Source of the DNA: Rhodopseudomonas pseudopalustris | GTDB taxonomy: Bacteria > Pseudomonadota > Alphaproteobacteria > Rhizobiales > Xanthobacteraceae | NCBI RefSeq assembly: GCF_900110435.1 | Contig: NZ_FODT01000007.1 | Span: 186,001 to 250,000 of the forward strand | Direction: 5' to 3' | DNA: 64,000 nucleotides | In this document: in pieces, positions 61,517 to 64,000 of the stretch | Layout of the letters: the number at the start of each line of letters is the position of its first letter | Position numbering within the stretch: position 1 is the stretch's first letter | Notes under the pieces: generated by a model | Database searches by the model: none | What the model was told of the DNA's origin: nothing | The model's input: only the letters and a program-made list of their open reading frames with translations | Program-made: the position numbers and the translations under genes

Positions 61517-64000
61517 TCACCCCAGCCGTCCCGCGGCGTGGGCCAGCAGGGTGTAGACCAGTCCGGTCTCCGAGCTGAGATGGGTGCGCAGCGCTTGCGG
61601 GCCGCGTTCGTCGCGCGCCACCTCGTCGAGCAGGCGCTCGAACTCGGTGATGTAGCGGTCCACCGTCTGCTTGAAGGCGCGGTCGCTGCGATATTTGCGG
61701 GCGACCTCGTCGAACGCCTTCTGGCCGGCGGGGGTGTACAGCCGCTTGCTGAACGCCTTGGCTTCGCCGCGCTGGTAGCGGTCCCACATCTCCAGCACAA
61801 GGTTGCGGTCCATCAGCCGGCCGATGTCGAGCGACAGCGATTCCAGCGGATTGCCGCTCATCGCCTGCTGGGGCGTCCGGCCGCGCGGGGGCTCGCGCTC
61901 CGCGCCGGTGTCGGCGCGGTTCAACAGGTCCGACAGCCAGCCGTCACGGCCCTGATCGGCGGCGGTCGGAGCGACCGGCGGAGCTTCGGTGCGGCGCGGC
62001 GCAGGACCGGCGATTCCGAGGTCCGGAGGCGGCAGGGTCGATGCGCTGGCGTCACGTCGGCTCGATTGCCGCGACACGGGCTCCCGCGACACCGGCTCGG
62101 CCGGCCGCGAGATCGCTTCGCTGCGGCCGCCGCCGGCGGTCGCCAGCATCGGCTCTTCCTCGCGGGCTGCGCTGGCGCGGGTCGTGCCGACCACGTCCAA
62201 GCCGCGGCCGTGGCGGGCGACGATGCGGTTGAGCTCGGCCAGCGCCTCGATCTGGTCGACGATCACCTTGCGCATCTGCGCGGTGCTCTCGGCGGCCTCC
62301 TGCGGGATCTCGAGCACGCCGCGACGCAGTTCTTCGCGGGTGGCTTCGAGTTCGGTGTGCATCTCCGACGCCATCTGCTTGATGCCCTGGACGATCGCCG
62401 AGAAGCGGTCGGCCGATTGCTTGAACAGGGCGTCGGCTTCCTGGGTGCCCTGCTGATAGACCTGGTGCATCGTCTCGGCGGTGAGGCGGCGCTCCTTTTC
62501 GGCGGCGCTGCGCACCGCTTCGAACTGCTGGGTGATGCTGGCGGAGCCGGCGCCGGCGGTCTCGGCCACGATCCGCGCGATGTCGCGCGCCCGTTCCTCG
62601 GCGGCAGCGAGCGATTCATCGAGCAGGCCGGTGAAGCGGCTCAGCCGCTGGTCGAGATCGGCGGTGCGCAGGTCGATGGTGGTGACCAGCGATTCCAGCG
62701 ACTCCTTGCGCTCGGTGACCGAGGTCGAGGCCGAGCGGTTGCTCTGCTGCACCAGATCGGCGGCTTCGGCCAGCGCCTGGCCGTGGGCCTCGAACTGCAC
62801 GGACAGCGCGTTGAGGTCGGACAGTGCCTTGCTGGTCTTGGTGTGGAAGCCGGTGAGCTGATCTTCCAGGCCCTGCGTGGCGGCGCCGCTGCGGGCGTTG
62901 ACGTCGTTCATCGTGGCGACGAAGTCCGCCACGCGGGTGACCAGCGCGCGCTCCAGCGAGTTGAGGTTGTCGTGAGCGCCGGTGAGCACTTCCTGCAGCA
63001 GGATGTTGCCCTCGCGCAGCCGCTCGAACAGCGCCACCGTATCGGAGCGCAGGATCTTGCTGGTCTCCTGCATCTCGGTGACGGCCGCGACCGACACCTG
63101 GCGCGACTGATCGATCGCCGATCGCGAGGCCAGTTCGAGGTCCTTGAGCGACTTGTTGATCGCGCCGGTCGCCAGATCGCCGGCGCCGGTGATCGAGCGC
63201 GCGACGTCGTTGCCGTTGGTGGTGATCGAGTTCGAGAACGCCTTGCCGCGAGTCTCGATCGCGTTCAGCGCATCGGTGGTGACGCGATCGATGTCGACGG
63301 TGAGCTGGTTGGTCTTGCCCGACAGGGCCTCGACCAGCACGCCGCGCTTGCTGTCGATGATATGCGACAGCCGGTCGGCCTGTTGCTGCACGTAGCTGAC
63401 GATCTCGTCGGTCTTGGCGGAGATCGTCGAGCCGAAGCTGCCGCTGGCGGCGAACACCGACCGTTCGATGTCTGCCGAAGTCGATTTGATCTTCGAGCTG
63501 ACCTCGTTCGAGACCGAGACCAGCGTGGTCTGGGCGGCGGCCGCACTGGCCTGGATGTTGTCGGTGGTGTTGATGGTGACCGCCGCGAGCGTGCGCTCGA
63601 TATCGGCGGAGATCGTCTTGATCTGCGTGGCCGCTTCCGCGGTGCTGTTGGTGAGCGTCGCCTGCACCTCGCGGGCGCTGCCCAGGATGGTGGTCGCCGC
63701 CGTGACGCCGGCCGAGCTCAGCGAGCGCTCGACATCGATCGCCAGCGACTTGACGTGGTTGGCCGCTTCCTCGGAGGCGTTGACCAGCGTCGACTGCGCT
63801 TCACGCGCGCCGGTGACCATCGATTCCGCGGACGTCATGCCGGCGGTGATCAGGGTGCGCTCGAGCTCGGCAGCAAGCGACCGGACCTGATCGGAGGCCG
63901 AGGTCGACGCGTTGGCGAGCGTGCTCTGGACGTCCCGCGCGCTGGCGAGGATGGCGCCGGCGGTGGCGCTGCCTGCAGCGGTCAGCGTGCGCTCGACGTC
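61517..64000 (-). CDS. Giant coiled-coil protein with 44-residue repeats, C-terminal part
   Basis: The frame is open from the stop at 61517 to the right edge, so at least 828 residues are present and the true start lies outside the window; the ATG at 63838 falls inside a repeat and is not a credible start. The first visible part consists of tandem 44-residue units built on D-V-E-R-T/S-L, SAREVQ-TL-N and K-S/T-x-A. Heptad/hendecad coiled coil continues to about 590, followed by a Pro/Arg/Ala-rich linker and a compact C-terminal helical domain (LESLSLDIGRLMDRNLVLEM onward). Similar proteins are labelled apolipoprotein- or kinesin-like; a structural, polarity or cell-envelope role is plausible. 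Function unknown. Confidence 0.85.
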   Translation of the reverse strand, partial: DVERTLTAAGSATAGAILASARDVQSTLANASTSASDQVRSLAAELERTLITAGMTSAESMVTGAREAQSTLVNASEEAANHVKSLAIDVERSLSSAGVTAATTILGSAREVQATLTNSTAEAATQIKTISADIERTLAAVTINTTDNIQASAAAAQTTLVSVSNEVSSKIKSTSADIERSVFAASGSFGSTISAKTDEIVSYVQQQADRLSHIIDSKRGVLVEALSGKTNQLTVDIDRVTTDALNAIETRGKAFSNSITTNGNDVARSITGAGDLATGAINKSLKDLELASRSAIDQSRQVSVAAVTEMQETSKILRSDTVALFERLREGNILLQEVLTGAHDNLNSLERALVTRVADFVATMNDVNARSGAATQGLEDQLTGFHTKTSKALSDLNALSVQFEAHGQALAEAADLVQQSNRSASTSVTERKESLESLVTTIDLRTADLDQRLSRFTGLLDESLAAAEERARDIARIVAETAGAGSASITQQFEAVRSAAEKERRLTAETMHQVYQQGTQEADALFKQSADRFSAIVQGIKQMASEMHTELEATREELRRGVLEIPQEAAESTAQMRKVIVDQIEALAELNRIVARHGRGLDVVGTTRASAAREEEPMLATAGGGRSEAISRPAEPVSREPVSRQSSRRDASASTLPPPDLGIAGPAPRRTEAPPVAPTAADQGRDGWLSDLLNRADTGAEREPPRGRTPQQAMSGNPLESLSLDIGRLMDRNLVLEMWDRYQRGEAKAFSKRLYTPAGQKAFDEVARKYRSDRAFKQTVDRYITEFERLLDEVARDERGPQALRTHLSSETGLVYTLLAHAAGRLG

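Overview
The window is high-GC alphaproteobacterial chromosome. The likely source is the Rhodopseudomonas/Bradyrhizobium group (Nitrobacteraceae). This is inferred from protein similarity recalled from memory (PmtA-type methyltransferase, DUF2934 protein, heptose/LPS genes, form II CoxL, MlaEFD) and from several short interspersed repeat families typical of that group. No database search was possible. I see no rRNA, tRNA, CRISPR array, transposase or phage integrase.

Layout: 1-7200 holds the tail of a cobalamin-independent methionine synthase-like gene, a membrane glycosyltransferase, UDP-glucose dehydrogenase, a methyltransferase broken by a G7 frameshift, then metK and ahcY (methyl-cycle genes) separated by nested inverted repeats. 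7396-12001 is a small accessory island of visibly lower GC at its left end. It carries a two-gene short-Argonaute operon whose partner combines a DUF4365/PD-(D/E)XK nuclease domain with an APAZ-like region (the SPARDA / DREN-APAZ arrangement), followed by two PIN-domain toxin-antitoxin pairs, all embedded among copies of a roughly 100-140 bp repeat. 12374-13647 holds two tiny genes and repeat debris.

13888-36481 is a long envelope-polysaccharide region: O-antigen ligase-like protein, glycosyltransferase, MsbA-like exporter, GalE, the full ADP-heptose route (GmhA, GmhB, HldE, HldD) with heptosyltransferases WaaC and WaaF, then a nucleotide-sugar block (CapD/WbpM-like dehydratase, uronate epimerase, ManC, WbpB-like oxidoreductase, WbpE-like aminotransferase), MurJ and a NodU/CmcH-type carbamoyltransferase. 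Together these would build, decorate and export the LPS core and O-chain.

36905-46374 is mixed metabolism: an RGG-rich exported peptide, an orphan form II CoxL-type molybdenum hydroxylase followed by two c-type cytochromes, a lone Lrp/AsnC sensor domain, ThiD, and a PmtA / PlcP-like phosphoesterase / glycosyltransferase trio that looks like a membrane-lipid remodelling cassette, then a threonine dehydratase-like enzyme. 46475-53236 has an Ala/Pro-rich unknown protein, an MFS transporter, an Ala-Glu epimerase-like enzyme and an MlaE-MlaF-MlaD lipid transporter. 53237-64000 carries repeat clusters, a BNR-like exported protein, an octaheme cytochrome-TPR protein, a decayed small exported-protein gene, a large periplasmic sulfatase, and the C-terminal part of a giant coiled-coil protein with 44-residue repeats that runs off the right edge.
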